DNA from: Candidatus Gemmiger stercorigallinarum
GTDB taxonomy: Bacteria > Bacillota > Clostridia > Oscillospirales > Ruminococcaceae
Reading direction: 5' to 3'
DNA: 57,737 nucleotides
Assembly (NCBI GenBank): GCA_019119495.1
Contig: DWWX01000020.1
Location: 1 to 57,737 of the forward strand
The position numbers and the translations under genes are program-made. Below the pieces are notes generated by a model. That model ran no database searches. It worked only from the letters and a program-made list of their open reading frames with translations, and had not been told where the DNA came from. Below, piece by piece: positions 42,449-51,735 of this stretch. Numbering within the stretch: position 1 is the first letter of the stretch; each line of letters begins with the position of its first letter.

Positions 42449-43168
42449 TTGCGGCAGATCCAAGACGCCAAAATACTTCTGGTGGACGATAACCGGGAGC
42501 TGCTGGAACTTTTGCGCGAGACCCTGTCCGGCGCAGGCTACCGCAGCCTGGCCACCGCCGAGACCTGCGCCGAAGCCCGTGCCGCCTTTGCGGGCTGGCA
42601 GCCCGATTTTATGGTGCTGGACATCAACCTGCCCGACGGCGATGGCTTTGCTTTGTTCCGGGAGCTGCACGCCAAAGCGGACATCCCGGCGCTGTTCCTC
42701 TCGGCGCGGGACGAGGACAGCGACCGGTTGTTCGGCCTGGGCCTTGGGGCGGACGATTACCTGACCAAGCCGTTTTTGACCCAGGAACTTTTGCTGCGCA
42801 TCCAGCTGATCCTGCGCCGCGCCTACCGGGCCGAACTGCAGAAGGGCGCGCAGTCCGCCCTGCAGCTGGGCGGCTGCCGGGTGGACCTGGACGCCGCGTC
42901 GGTGCGGCGGCCCGACGGCAGCGCCGCCGCCCTGACCGCCACCGAGCGCACCCTGCTGCAAAAGCTGGCCGAAAACCGCGGCCGCATCGTCACCTTTGAC
43001 GCGCTGTGCGAGGCGGTCTGGGGGGACGGCTACTATGGCTACGAGAACAGCCTGAACGTGCACATCCGCCACCTGCGGGAGAAGATCGAGGCGGACCCCT
43101 CCCACCCGGTTTACCTGCTCACGGTGCGGGGGCTGGGCTACAAGCTGGCAGGGGAGGGCGCGCAATGA
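42449..43168 (+). CDS. OmpR-family response regulator
   Basis: A 239-residue regulator. Receiver domain (about 8-125) with acidic pair D13-D14 (LLVDDN), phosphoacceptor D58 (MVLDINLPDGDGF) and K107 (LTKPF); winged-helix DNA-binding domain (about 140-235) with LTATERTLLQKLAENRGRIVTFDALCEAVWG, SLNVHIRHLREKIE and LLTVRGLGYKL. TTG 42449 is the only suitable start (GAAGGGGG upstream). It overlaps the kinase by ATGA. Likely controls the divergent ABC transporter in response to a peptide or envelope stress. Confidence 0.93.
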   Translation: MRQIQDAKILLVDDNRELLELLRETLSGAGYRSLATAETCAEARAAFAGWQPDFMVLDINLPDGDGFALFRELHAKADIPALFLSARDEDSDRLFGLGLGADDYLTKPFLTQELLLRIQLILRRAYRAELQKGAQSALQLGGCRVDLDAASVRRPDGSAAALTATERTLLQKLAENRGRIVTFDALCEAVWGDGYYGYENSLNVHIRHLREKIEADPSHPVYLLTVRGLGYKLAGEGAQ

Positions 43169-44595
43169 AAACGCTGACCCGCATGATCTGGCGCTACATC
43201 GTGTCGGCGGCGCTGATCGTCATTCTGGTGCTGGCGATGAACCTTGCGCTGTTCGGCACGCTGGCGCTGCGCTACTCGCAAAGATCCCCTGACCGCAGCG
43301 ATATTGTGGAGCTGTCCGACCATTTCACCTTTGACGAGACCGGCGCGCCGGCGCTGGACGATGCGGGGCGGGAGCTGCTGCAGCGGTGGGAGTGGGCCAT
43401 GCTGCTGGACGCGGACGGAAACGTCATCTGGCAGTGGCGGCTGCCTGCGGAGCTGGATCGCCATTATACCGCGGGGGACGTGGCGGGCTTTAAGGGATGG
43501 TACCTGGACGATTACCCGGTGCGCTGCTGGCGCACCGGCAGCGGCCTGCTGGTGACCGCCACCCCCCGCGGCAGCGAGTGGAAAAGCGGGTACGTCATCG
43601 ACCAGCAGCTGATGTACGGCGTTATCGGGAACCTGGGCTGGGTCCTGCTGGCAAACCTGGCGGTGGTGGTGCTGCTCTGCCTGCGGCTGGGCTGGCGGGG
43701 CAGCCGGCAGCTGAAAACGGTGGCCGAGGGTGTGGAACAGCTGGCCGAGGGCAAACCGGTCTGCCTGCCGGAAAAGGGCATGACCGCCGAGCTGGCCGGC
43801 CGGCTCAACCAGACCAGCCGCCGGCTGCAAAGCCAGAGCGAGCTGATCGCCCGGCGGGACGCCGCCCGCACCAACTGGATCGCCGGCGTTTCCCACGACA
43901 TCCGCACGCCGCTGGCGCTGATCGCCGGCTATGCCGAGCAGCTTGCCGCCGACGATACCCTGGCCGCCCCCCAGCGCGAGAAGGCAAGCCGCATCCACAG
44001 CCAGAGCCTGCGCATCAAGACGCTGGTGGAGGACCTGAACCTGACCAGCAAGCTGCAGTACAACGCCCAGCCGCTGCGCCGTGCGCCCTGCCGCGCCGGG
44101 GCGCTGCTGCGGGGCTGCGTGGCTGATTTCTGCAACAGTGGCACAGCCGGTCAATGCCAGGTGGAACTGGAACTGGGCGAGAGCGCCGACGCCGCGGTAT
44201 TGGACTGCGACGCCGCGCTGCTGCGCCGCGCGCTGGAAAACCTGCTGAACAACGCTGCCCGCCACAACCCCGGCGGTTGCCGCGTCACCGTGCGGGCGGT
44301 GCTGAGCCCGCGGCCGGAAGGCCCGCTGCTGCTGTTGGACGTGGCCGATGACGGCCAGGGCTACCCGGAAGCCGTGCTGGAACTGCTGCGCCGCCCCGAC
44401 GGCGCAGAGGACGCCGGCGGGAACGCGCCCCATATCCTGGGGCTGCATGTGGTGCAGCAGATCATCGCCGCCCACGGCGGCCGGGTGCGCTTTGCCCAAG
44501 ACACGCCCTGCGGCGCCTGGGCGGGCATCGAGCTGCCAGCCCTGCCGCCGCAGGAAGGCGCGGGCGCGGCGCCAGGGAAACAAAGCAAAAAATGA
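43165..44595 (+). CDS. Sensor histidine kinase
   Basis: A 476-residue membrane kinase: first transmembrane helix about 11-33, an extracytoplasmic sensor of about 115 residues (ending RGSEWKSGYVIDQQ), second helix about 155-175, HAMP-like segment, HisKA with phosphorylated H244 in GVSHDIRTPLALIAGYAEQL, and HATPase_c (N box LENLLNNAARHN, G1 VADDGQGYPE, G2 GLHVVQQIIAAHGG). ATG 43165 overlaps the response-regulator stop, so the pair is stoichiometrically coupled. The sensor is larger than that of intramembrane-sensing BceS-type kinases, hinting at direct ligand binding. Confidence 0.93.
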   Translation: MKTLTRMIWRYIVSAALIVILVLAMNLALFGTLALRYSQRSPDRSDIVELSDHFTFDETGAPALDDAGRELLQRWEWAMLLDADGNVIWQWRLPAELDRHYTAGDVAGFKGWYLDDYPVRCWRTGSGLLVTATPRGSEWKSGYVIDQQLMYGVIGNLGWVLLANLAVVVLLCLRLGWRGSRQLKTVAEGVEQLAEGKPVCLPEKGMTAELAGRLNQTSRRLQSQSELIARRDAARTNWIAGVSHDIRTPLALIAGYAEQLAADDTLAAPQREKASRIHSQSLRIKTLVEDLNLTSKLQYNAQPLRRAPCRAGALLRGCVADFCNSGTAGQCQVELELGESADAAVLDCDAALLRRALENLLNNAARHNPGGCRVTVRAVLSPRPEGPLLLLDVADDGQGYPEAVLELLRRPDGAEDAGGNAPHILGLHVVQQIIAAHGGRVRFAQDTPCGAWAGIELPALPPQEGAGAAPGKQSKK

Positions 44596-44596
44596 C

Positions 44597-44650
44597 AGCT
44601 ACAGCCGGCGCCCGGCAGGAGGATCTTCCTGCCGGGCGCCGGCTGTAGCT
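44597..44650. terminator. Bidirectional terminator, perfect 24-bp stem
   Basis: Arms 44597-44620 and 44627-44650 are exact complements (starting AGCTACAGCC) around loop GGATCT; T-rich tracts follow on both strands (plus TATTTT; minus T6 after four bases). It terminates the kinase gene and the converging pyk-luxS transcript. Confidence 0.88.
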
Positions 44651-44702
44651 TATTTTGGCTTTTTGTTTTTTGGTTTTGCGGGGACCCAGTTCATGCCAGG
44701 GG

Positions 44703-45161
44703 TCAGCTGTCGTACCGCAGATGGTCCGGGTCCAGCTTTTCCAACACCGGCAGCATCTCGGCAGCCTCCCGCCGGGCGGCCGGCGGGTCCATCATCCGGT
44801 AGTTGCCGCATTCCCGCTCCGACGCGCCGGGGATCTCGCCGGTGTATCCGGCCATCCAGGCGAAGGACTCCCGCACCAGCGACAGCACATCGGCGTCGGA
44901 AAGACCCTGGGTCAGCAGGTAAAACCCGGTCAGGCAGCCCATGGGTCCCACATAGACCACATGCTCGCTCCATTTGCTGTTGCGGGCATAGGTGGCAAAC
45001 AGGTGCTCGATGGTGTGGGCCGCGGCAGGGGACAGGTACTGCCCCTGGTTGGGGCGCTTCATGCGGATATCCCAGGTCAGCACCTCGCCGTCTTTGCGGG
45101 ACAGGTACATGCCGGGCCGCAGCGTGGTGTGATCCACGCAGAAACTGGCAATGCGTTCCAT
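44703..45161 (-). CDS. luxS: S-ribosylhomocysteine lyase LuxS
   Basis: LuxS cleaves S-ribosylhomocysteine to homocysteine and DPD, the precursor of autoinducer-2. The 152-residue product has metal ligands H49 and H53 in HTIEHLFATYAR and C118 in ERECGNYR, the catalytic C76 in GCLTGFY, and the N-terminal DHTTLRPGMYLSRKDG. ATG 45161 matches the family start; a GTG at 45170 is an alternative. It follows pyk on the minus strand with the stop and start regions overlapping, an unusual pairing. Confidence 0.95.
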   Translation of the reverse strand: MERIASFCVDHTTLRPGMYLSRKDGEVLTWDIRMKRPNQGQYLSPAAAHTIEHLFATYARNSKWSEHVVYVGPMGCLTGFYLLTQGLSDADVLSLVRESFAWMAGYTGEIPGASERECGNYRMMDPPAARREAAEMLPVLEKLDPDHLRYDS

Positions 45162-45166
45162 GGCGA

Positions 45167-46912
45167 TCACTCCACCATGGCCTGCACCACGCCGTGCTCG
45201 CAGTCCATCGAGACGCTCTGTCCATCGGTCAGGGTGCGCAGCGCGTTGGTGGCGCCCACGATGACCGCCTTGTTCAGCGTCAGGCCGACGATGGCAGCAT
45301 GGCTGTTGGTGCCGGCTTCCTCCACGATCACGCCGGCGGCGTCCCGCATGTAGGGCAGGAAATCGTTGTTGGTGAAATGGGCCACCAGGATGTTGCCGGG
45401 CTTGAACTTCTTGGCCGCCTCGGCGGGGGTGCGGCAGATGCAGACGGTGCCCTTGGCGTTCTGGGCGCCGATGCCCACGCCGGCCAGCAGGCTGTTGCCC
45501 ACCAGGTGGACCTTGATCATGTTGGTGGTGCCGGAAACGCCCACCGGCACGCCGGCGGTGACCACGGTCATCTCTCCGGCGTGGATCAGGTCAGCCTTCT
45601 CGGCGCATTCCACGGACATCGAGATCATCTCGTCAGTGGAATGGGCGTAGGGCATGATCAGCGGGGTAATGCCCCAGTAGGCGTTCAGCTGGCGGCGAAC
45701 GCTCTCGTCCAGCACGCAGGCAATGATGGGGGTGTTGGGCCGGCAGCGGCTCAACAGGCGGGCGGTCTCGCCGCTCTTGGACACCGTGATGATGGCGGTG
45801 GCGCGGATGTCGGTGGCGGTGGTGCAGGCTGCGTGGGCCACTGCGGCGCTGATGCTCAGGCGGGTATCTTCCGCCAGCGCCTTGTGCACCAGCATATTGT
45901 AGTTGGAATCGCTCTCGGTGGTGTCGGCGATCTTGGACATGGCCTTCAGCGCCTGCACCGGGTACTTGCCGGCGGCCGTCTCGCCGCTGAGCATGACGGC
46001 GGAGGAGCCGTCGTAGATGGCGTTGGCCACGTCGGTGATCTCGGCGCGGGTGGGGCGGGGGTTGACCATCATGGAATCCAGCATCTGGGTGGCGGTGATG
46101 ACCAGCTTGCCCACCGACATGGCCCGGTCGATCAGGTGCTTCTGGATGGAGGGGATCTCGGCAAAGTCGATCTCCACGCCCATGTCGCCGCGGGCGACCA
46201 TGATGCCGTCGGCCACGCTCAGGATCTCGTCGATATTGTCGACGCCCTCCTGGTTCTCGATCTTGGCGATGATGCGGATGCTGGAGTCATGCTCGTTGAG
46301 CAGGTGGCGGATGTCCAAAATGTCCTGCGCGCAGCGGGTAAAGCTGGCCGAGATCAGGTCAAAGCCCATCTCAATGCCGAACAGGATGTCCGAACGGTCG
46401 CGCTGGCTCATGTAGGGCATGGACAGATGCACGCCGGGTACGTTGACGCCCTTTTTGGTCTTGATGACACCGTCGTTCTCCACCGTGCAGGTGATGTCGG
46501 TGTCGGTCACTTTCTCGATGCGCAGGCCGATCAGACCGTCGTCCAGCATGATGCGGCCGCCGGGCTGCACGTCATGGGGCAGGTCCTTGTAGGTGACCGA
46601 GCAGATCTCGTTGGTGCCCTCCACCTTGCGGGAGGTCAGGGTGAATTTCTGGCCGGTCACCAGATTTTCGGTGCCGTTTTTGAACTCGCCCAGGCGGATC
46701 TCCGGACCTTTGGTATCCAGCATGGCCGCAACGGGACGGTCCAGCTCGGCGCTCAAAGCGCGCAGCTGCTGGAAACGGCCGCGATGCTCGTCATAATCGC
46801 CATGGGAAAAATTGAAACGGGCCACATCCATGCCGTTCTCGATCAGCTGGCGGAGAATGCCGTCCTTATCGGTGGAAGGGCCGAGGGTACACACGATCTT
46901 TGTCTTGCGCAT
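45167..46912 (-). CDS. pyk: Pyruvate kinase with C-terminal PEP-utilising (swivel) domain
   Basis: Pyruvate kinase converts PEP and ADP to pyruvate and ATP, the last step of glycolysis. The 581-residue product has the catalytic core (RKTKIVCTLGPSTDK, ARFNFSHGDYDEH, MLDTKGPEIRLG, MVARGDMGVEIDF, TATQMLDSMMVNPRPTRAEITDVANAIYDG) and allosteric domain to about 470, then an extra about 110 residues with AGTNSHAAIVGLTLNKAVIVGA, the phosphohistidine-like domain found in Bacillus pyruvate kinases. AGGAGG precedes ATG 46912; promoter consensus is good. Confidence 0.96.
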   Translation of the reverse strand: MRKTKIVCTLGPSTDKDGILRQLIENGMDVARFNFSHGDYDEHRGRFQQLRALSAELDRPVAAMLDTKGPEIRLGEFKNGTENLVTGQKFTLTSRKVEGTNEICSVTYKDLPHDVQPGGRIMLDDGLIGLRIEKVTDTDITCTVENDGVIKTKKGVNVPGVHLSMPYMSQRDRSDILFGIEMGFDLISASFTRCAQDILDIRHLLNEHDSSIRIIAKIENQEGVDNIDEILSVADGIMVARGDMGVEIDFAEIPSIQKHLIDRAMSVGKLVITATQMLDSMMVNPRPTRAEITDVANAIYDGSSAVMLSGETAAGKYPVQALKAMSKIADTTESDSNYNMLVHKALAEDTRLSISAAVAHAACTTATDIRATAIITVSKSGETARLLSRCRPNTPIIACVLDESVRRQLNAYWGITPLIMPYAHSTDEMISMSVECAEKADLIHAGEMTVVTAGVPVGVSGTTNMIKVHLVGNSLLAGVGIGAQNAKGTVCICRTPAEAAKKFKPGNILVAHFTNNDFLPYMRDAAGVIVEEAGTNSHAAIVGLTLNKAVIVGATNALRTLTDGQSVSMDCEHGVVQAMVE

Positions 46913-46972
46913 GAGAACCTCCTGATCAACAGTTGCTGCAATCTCTAAATAATATGATGCTATACACCCAAG

Positions 46973-47001
46973 ATTATAGTATATTCCGGCCGATTTCACA
47001 A
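46973..47001 (-). promoter_or_regulatory. Sigma-A promoter of pyk-luxS
   Basis: Minus-strand TTGTGA (46996-47001), 17 bases, perfect TATAAT (46973-46978). Leader about 55 nt. Confidence 0.82.
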
Positions 47002-47145
47002 GCGCCGCCGCCGGGATTTTACCGGATTTTATGCTTTTTTTGACAAAACCGGCAGGGAAAATTTTATCCTCCTGCCAAGGCAAAGCGCAAAATGGAGCGA
47101 GATCCCCGCCGTATGGCAAAATGCGGGGATGGCGGCAAGAATGGT

Positions 47146-47174
47146 TTTACTTTTTGCCGGGATTCGGGTATAAT
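47146..47174 (+). promoter_or_regulatory. Sigma-A promoter of deoB
   Basis: TTTACT (47146-47151), 17 bases, TATAAT (47169-47174). A further possible promoter upstream, TTGACA at 47040-47045 with TTTATC about 17 bases on, and an 8-bp hairpin (ATCCCCGC/GCGGGGAT, about 47100-47130), fill the 361-base gap between pyk and deoB; no gene is seen there. Confidence 0.7.
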
Positions 47175-47273
47175 GGGCATATCATAATAAGAAACGGCCG
47201 GGCTGCCGCAGCCTTTGCGGCGGTGCCGCCCGGCCATACAGGAGCATACCGCAACGACAAAGGAGAAACCATC

Positions 47274-48449
47274 GTGGCAAAACGTGTATTTTTGATCGTA
47301 TTGGACAGCTTTGGCATCGGCGCCGAGCCGGACGCCGCCCAATTCGGCGACGCCGGGACCAACACGCTGCGCGCCGTGGCAGGGCACCCGGCCTTTCGGG
47401 GCGGGAACCTGGCAAAACTGGGCCTGTTCAACATTGACGGCGTGACCTGCGGCACCCCCTGTGCCGCGCCGGTGGGCAGCTATGCCCGTCTGCGGGAGGC
47501 CAGCGCCGGCAAGGACACCACCATCGGCCACTGGGAGATCGCCGGCCTGGTCAGTGCCCGGCCGCTGCCCACCTTCCCGGGCGGCTTCCCCCAGGAGCTG
47601 CTGGACGCCTTTACCGCCAAAACCGGCTACCGGGTGCTGTGCAACAAGCCCTATTCCGGCACTGCGGTCATCCGCGACTACGGCGAGGAGCATATGCGCA
47701 CCGGCGCACTGATCGTCTATACCTCTGCCGACAGCGTTTTCCAGATCGCCGCCAACGAGGCAGTCGTCCCGGTGGAAAAGCTGTACGAGATCTGCCGCCA
47801 GGCCCGCGGGCTGCTGACCGGCAAGTACGGCGTCGGCCGGGTCATCGCCCGCCCCTTTGTGGGGGACTGCGCCGACAACTTTACCCGCACCAGCCGCCGG
47901 CACGACTTTTCGCTGCTGCCGCCGCGGGACACCATGCTGGACAAGCTCCAGGCCGCCGGCAAGGCTACCATCGGTGTGGGCAAGATCCACGACATCTTTG
48001 CCGGCAAGGCCGTCAGCGAGACCATCCGCACCGCCGGCAACACCGAGGGCATGCAGGTCACGCTGGAACTGGCGGACCGGGGCTTTGACGGCCTGTGCTT
48101 TGTCAACCTGGTGGACTTTGACATGCTGTACGGCCACCGCCGCGACGTGGCCGGCTACGCCGCCGCCCTGGCCGAGTTTGACGCCTGGCTGCCCCGCTTT
48201 ATGGAAAAAATGCGCCCCGACGATGTGCTGATGATCACCGCCGACCATGGCTGCGATCCGTCCTACCAAAAGACCACCGACCACACGCGGGAATATGTGC
48301 CTTACCTGGTCTGCGGCGCATCCATCCGGCCCGGCGTGGACCTGGGCACCCGCTACTGTTTTGGTACCATCGCCAACACCGTCTGCGAGTATCTGGGCGT
48401 GGACGCCTGCCTGGACGGCTGCGGTGTGATGCATGAGCTCGCCCGCTGA
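47274..48449 (+). CDS. deoB: Phosphopentomutase
   Basis: DeoB interconverts (deoxy)ribose 1- and 5-phosphates in nucleoside salvage. The 391-residue alkaline-phosphatase-superfamily enzyme shows the metal site VLDSFGIGAEPDA, the phosphorylated Thr region GKDTTIGHWEI, VGKIHDIFAG, FDMLYGHRRDV and the C-terminal TADHGCDPSYQKTTDHTREYVP. GTG 47274 is chosen with AAAGGAG 8 bases upstream. Its 3' end overlaps the next gene by 17 bases. Confidence 0.96.
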   Translation: MAKRVFLIVLDSFGIGAEPDAAQFGDAGTNTLRAVAGHPAFRGGNLAKLGLFNIDGVTCGTPCAAPVGSYARLREASAGKDTTIGHWEIAGLVSARPLPTFPGGFPQELLDAFTAKTGYRVLCNKPYSGTAVIRDYGEEHMRTGALIVYTSADSVFQIAANEAVVPVEKLYEICRQARGLLTGKYGVGRVIARPFVGDCADNFTRTSRRHDFSLLPPRDTMLDKLQAAGKATIGVGKIHDIFAGKAVSETIRTAGNTEGMQVTLELADRGFDGLCFVNLVDFDMLYGHRRDVAGYAAALAEFDAWLPRFMEKMRPDDVLMITADHGCDPSYQKTTDHTREYVPYLVCGASIRPGVDLGTRYCFGTIANTVCEYLGVDACLDGCGVMHELAR

Positions 48450-49287
48450 GCCGCGCGCCGGGGTGCGTACTGTGGCGCTGAACCTGTTGCGGGCGGCCGC
48501 CGTCCTGCTGACGGTTTATTCGGTGGGGCTGGTGTTCACCAGCAACTTTAATATGGGCAACCTACTGGTCTGGCTGCTGACCGCTGCGGTGGACTGCTAT
48601 GCGGTCTGGCACCGGCCCATCAACCGGTGGTTTTCCTCCGGGCCGGGGCGCGTTGTGGGCATCGTACTGCTGGCGGGCGCACTGCTTTACGGCGCGGTGC
48701 TGGTGTTTGTTGCGGTCAGCGGGTATACCAACTCCGCCACCGGGCAGGAGCAGGCCATTGTGGTGCTGGGGGCGGGGCTTCGGGGTGACCGGCCCAGCCT
48801 GCTTTTGCGTTACCGGCTGGACAAGGCTTACGAGTATGCCTGTGCCCACCCGGATATGCTGGTCGTCACATCGGGCGGCCAGGGCAGGGACGAGTGGGTG
48901 CCCGAAGGCCAGGCCATGCGGGATTACCTGATCGACAAGGGCCTTGACCCCGACCGCGTCCTGGCCGAGACCCGGTCCACCTCCACCGAGGAAAACTTCG
49001 CTTTCTCCCGCCAGATCCTGCTGGACCGGGGCCTTGCGGAGGATATGTCCATCGTCTATGTGACCAACGCCTTCCACTGTTACCGCGCCGGCGAGTATGC
49101 CCGCCGGGCCGGCTTTGCCGACCCCCACGCGCTGCCGGCGGGCATCTCGGTCCTCAGCGTGCTGCCCTGCTATCTGCGCGAGGTGCTGGCGGTCCTGTAC
49201 TACTGGGTGTTCAAAACTTCCCGATCCGGTTTTATGCACCAGATGGTGGGCATCCTGTCACTGAACAAAAAGTTTTTCTATAAATAG
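48433..49287 (+). CDS. DUF218 (YdcF/SanA-like) membrane protein
   Basis: A 284-residue protein with three N-terminal transmembrane helices (about 15-35, 40-57, 72-95) and a DUF218 domain (about 105-260): AIVVLGAGLRGDRPSLLLRYRLDKAYEYA, LVVTSGGQGRDEWVPEGQAMRDYLIDKGLDPDRVLAETRSTSTEENFAFS and NAFHCYRAGEYARR. Family members are linked to envelope integrity, vancomycin or detergent tolerance (SanA, ElyC), but no activity is proved. Overlap with deoB implies cotranscription. Confidence 0.88.
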   Translation: MSSPAEPRAGVRTVALNLLRAAAVLLTVYSVGLVFTSNFNMGNLLVWLLTAAVDCYAVWHRPINRWFSSGPGRVVGIVLLAGALLYGAVLVFVAVSGYTNSATGQEQAIVVLGAGLRGDRPSLLLRYRLDKAYEYACAHPDMLVVTSGGQGRDEWVPEGQAMRDYLIDKGLDPDRVLAETRSTSTEENFAFSRQILLDRGLAEDMSIVYVTNAFHCYRAGEYARRAGFADPHALPAGISVLSVLPCYLREVLAVLYYWVFKTSRSGFMHQMVGILSLNKKFFYK

Positions 49288-49336
49288 CTGTTCCTGCGCG
49301 GCATCGCCGGCAGGCCGTAAAAAGACAAAAGTCAAA

Positions 49337-49366
49337 ACGGGGCGCCGGCCCAAAACCGGACCCCGT
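49337..49366. other. Hairpin before the esterase gene
   Basis: ACGGGG (49337-49342) and CCCCGT (49361-49366) with inner CCGG/CCGG; a T-rich run follows only on the minus strand. Weak terminator or mRNA structure. Confidence 0.4.
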
Positions 49367-49406
49367 AAACGCAAAAAGAAACAAACCAAAAAGGGGCTGT
49401 TAAAAT

Positions 49407-50168
49407 ATGCAGATCCGCTACTACAAAGAGTACAGCAATTATCTCGACCGCGACATGGAGTTCAAGGTGTTCGGCCATACCGGCCGGCCCATCCTGATCT
49501 TCCCCTGCCAGAGCGGCCGCTTTTACGACTGGGAGAACTTTGGCATGTGTAGCATCGCTGAACCCTGGATCGAGTCTGGCAGGCTGCAGATCTTCTGCTG
49601 CGACAGCATCGACCGGGAAAGCTGGGACTCCACCGGCCCGGAGCGCCCGCGCATCGAGATGCAGGAGCGATATTACAACTACGTCACCACCGAGCTGGTG
49701 CCCCGCATCCTGGAGATCAACCGGGAGATGGGCCCGGATCATTCCGGCCAGATCCTGACCGGCGGCACCAGCGTGGGCGCCGGCCATGCGGTCAACTTCT
49801 ACCTGCGCCGGCCGGACCTGTTCAACGGCACCATCGCCCTCAGCGGCATCTACAATGCCAGCGAGTTCTTTGGCAGCTATATGGACGACCTGGTCTACCG
49901 CAACAGCCCCTGCGATTATATGCGCAACTTCCCGGCGGACCATCCCTACAAGCAGCTGTACGACCAGGCCGACAAGTTCATCCTGTGCTGCGGCCAGGGC
50001 GCCTGGGAGGACAAGCTGCTGGCCTCCACCAGGGAACTGCAGTCCATCCTGGAAAGCAAGGGCATCCATCCCTGGGTGGACATCTGGGGCGCCGATGTCA
50101 GCCATGACTGGCCCTGGTGGCAGAAACAGTGGCCCTATTTCCTGGAGCAGATCCTGGGCCGCCCGTAA
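49407..50168 (+). CDS. Esterase-family alpha/beta hydrolase
   Basis: A 253-residue hydrolase of the esterase D/enterochelin-esterase-like family. The nucleophile elbow is GGTSVGAG with S122; HPWVDIW...SHDWPWWQKQ supplies the C-terminal His-containing segment. It has no signal peptide and opens directly with YYKEYSNYLDRDMEFKVFGHTGRPILIFP. Members of this exact subfamily often lie next to ATP-grasp enzymes such as the one at 51857-53050, suggesting a joint but uncharacterised small-molecule or peptide pathway. The following membrane protein starts 29 bases later. Confidence 0.83.
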   Translation: MQIRYYKEYSNYLDRDMEFKVFGHTGRPILIFPCQSGRFYDWENFGMCSIAEPWIESGRLQIFCCDSIDRESWDSTGPERPRIEMQERYYNYVTTELVPRILEINREMGPDHSGQILTGGTSVGAGHAVNFYLRRPDLFNGTIALSGIYNASEFFGSYMDDLVYRNSPCDYMRNFPADHPYKQLYDQADKFILCCGQGAWEDKLLASTRELQSILESKGIHPWVDIWGADVSHDWPWWQKQWPYFLEQILGRP

Positions 50169-50197
50169 GGCGCGCCGCAAACAGCAGGGAGTACCCA

Positions 50198-51706
50198 ATG
50201 GAATTCTGGCAGAATCAGGCTGCCCGCCGCCGGCTGCGGCGGGGGCTCTGCATCGGCATGCTGGTCTTGCTGGTGCCGGTGTTTGTGGTGGCTGTGTTTG
50301 CCCGCCCGGCGGCGGACGATTATATCTACGCCCGCGCCACCCATGCGGTGGTGCAGCAGTACGGCGCCGACTGGCCGCGGCTTTTGCAGGCCGCGCTGGA
50401 AGCGGACGCCTACTTTTACAACAGCTGGCAGGGCCTGTATGTTTCCGGCTTTCTGCTGGCCCTGCAGCCGGCCATCTTCGGCGGGCAGTGGTACGGCCTG
50501 ACGGTGGTGTTTGTAACGGCCATGCTGTTTGTCTCGTCCTTTGCGCTGGCGCGGGCGGTGGTCCGGCGGCTGGCCCCGGACGCCCGCGGCATGGCGGGGT
50601 TTCTGGCGCTGGGCTTCACCTTTGCCGCGGTGGAGGGCATGCCCAACCAGGTGGAAAGCCTGTACTGGTACAACGGCGCCATGAACTATATCCCGTTTTT
50701 TGCACTGACGCTGGGGGTGCTGGCGCTGCTGGTCGGCCTGCTGCCCGGCAAAAGTCTGCGCCCGGTGCGGGTAAAACCGCTGCGCGCCGCGCTGGCCTGC
50801 GGTTTTTGCCTGCTGATCGGCGGCGGTCACCATGTGGTCATTCTGCTGGCGCTGATGCTGCTGGCCTTTGCGCTGCTGTGGTCCGCCCGGCGGCGGTCTT
50901 TCTGGCCGGCCGCGCCGCTGGCTGCCTGCCTGGCCGGGCTGTACCTGAATATGAGCTCGCCCGGCACCGCGGTGCGCATGTCCGGTTTTTCGTCGGCGTC
51001 GCTGCCGGAGGCCGTGGTCAAGAGCTTTCTTCTGGCGGGGCTTTCCATCCTGCGCTGGCTGGACCTGCCGCTGGTCTGCCTGCTGCTGCTTTTCACGCCG
51101 GCACTGTGGCGGCTGGCGGGCAGCGCGGCGGTGGGGGAGGGCGCCTTTCGCCGTCCCTGGCTGCCGCCGCTGGTCACCTTTGTGCTGGTCTGGGGTATGA
51201 TCTGGCTGCCCTCCTACACCATGGGCGGCATCGGGCCGGGGCGGCTGATCAACATCGCATGGATGACCTTCCTGCTGGGAATGCTGGTCAGCTGGGGCGT
51301 GTTTCTGGGCTGGCTGGCGCGGGTAAAACGGCTCGATGCGGCCGGTGCGGCCGCCCGCCTGGCGGGGACCGGCCGCCGGGCTGCGCTGGCCGGTGCGGCG
51401 CTGCTCCTGTGCATGGCCTGCATCGGCGGCCACACCGTCAAAGAGGGGCTGGACAACCGCTTTGCCACCAGCCTGGAGGCGGTGTGGGAGCTGGCCAACG
51501 GCACGCCCCAGGCGTTTGCCGCCGCCATGGACGAGCGGGAGGCCATCCTGACCGACCCGGAGGTGTCCGACGCGGTCATCCGCCCGCTGACCGAGGACGA
51601 GCGGCCGGGGCTCCTCTATTTCAGCGATGTCACCCCCGGCCCGGACAGCTGGGGTCTGACCGAGTATTACGGCAAGCAGTCGGTCACCGTATCGGAGTAC
51701 GAATAG
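50198..51706 (+). CDS. Polytopic membrane protein, DUF6056-like
   Basis: A 502-residue protein with about ten transmembrane helices. After the first helix the outer loop has ARPAADDYIYARATHAVVQQYG and YFYNSWQGLYVSGF; the paired acidic residues (DDY) and general plan resemble GT-C-like DUF6056 proteins thought to modify surface glycans. The C-terminal about 70 residues are extracytoplasmic. GCAGGGAG precedes ATG 50198. It is in an apparent operon with the esterase and is closed by a strong terminator. Function unproved. Confidence 0.72.
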   Translation: MEFWQNQAARRRLRRGLCIGMLVLLVPVFVVAVFARPAADDYIYARATHAVVQQYGADWPRLLQAALEADAYFYNSWQGLYVSGFLLALQPAIFGGQWYGLTVVFVTAMLFVSSFALARAVVRRLAPDARGMAGFLALGFTFAAVEGMPNQVESLYWYNGAMNYIPFFALTLGVLALLVGLLPGKSLRPVRVKPLRAALACGFCLLIGGGHHVVILLALMLLAFALLWSARRRSFWPAAPLAACLAGLYLNMSSPGTAVRMSGFSSASLPEAVVKSFLLAGLSILRWLDLPLVCLLLLFTPALWRLAGSAAVGEGAFRRPWLPPLVTFVLVWGMIWLPSYTMGGIGPGRLINIAWMTFLLGMLVSWGVFLGWLARVKRLDAAGAAARLAGTGRRAALAGAALLLCMACIGGHTVKEGLDNRFATSLEAVWELANGTPQAFAAAMDEREAILTDPEVSDAVIRPLTEDERPGLLYFSDVTPGPDSWGLTEYYGKQSVTVSEYE

Positions 51707-51735
51707 CACCGGCCCGGACAAAACCGCATCAAAAC

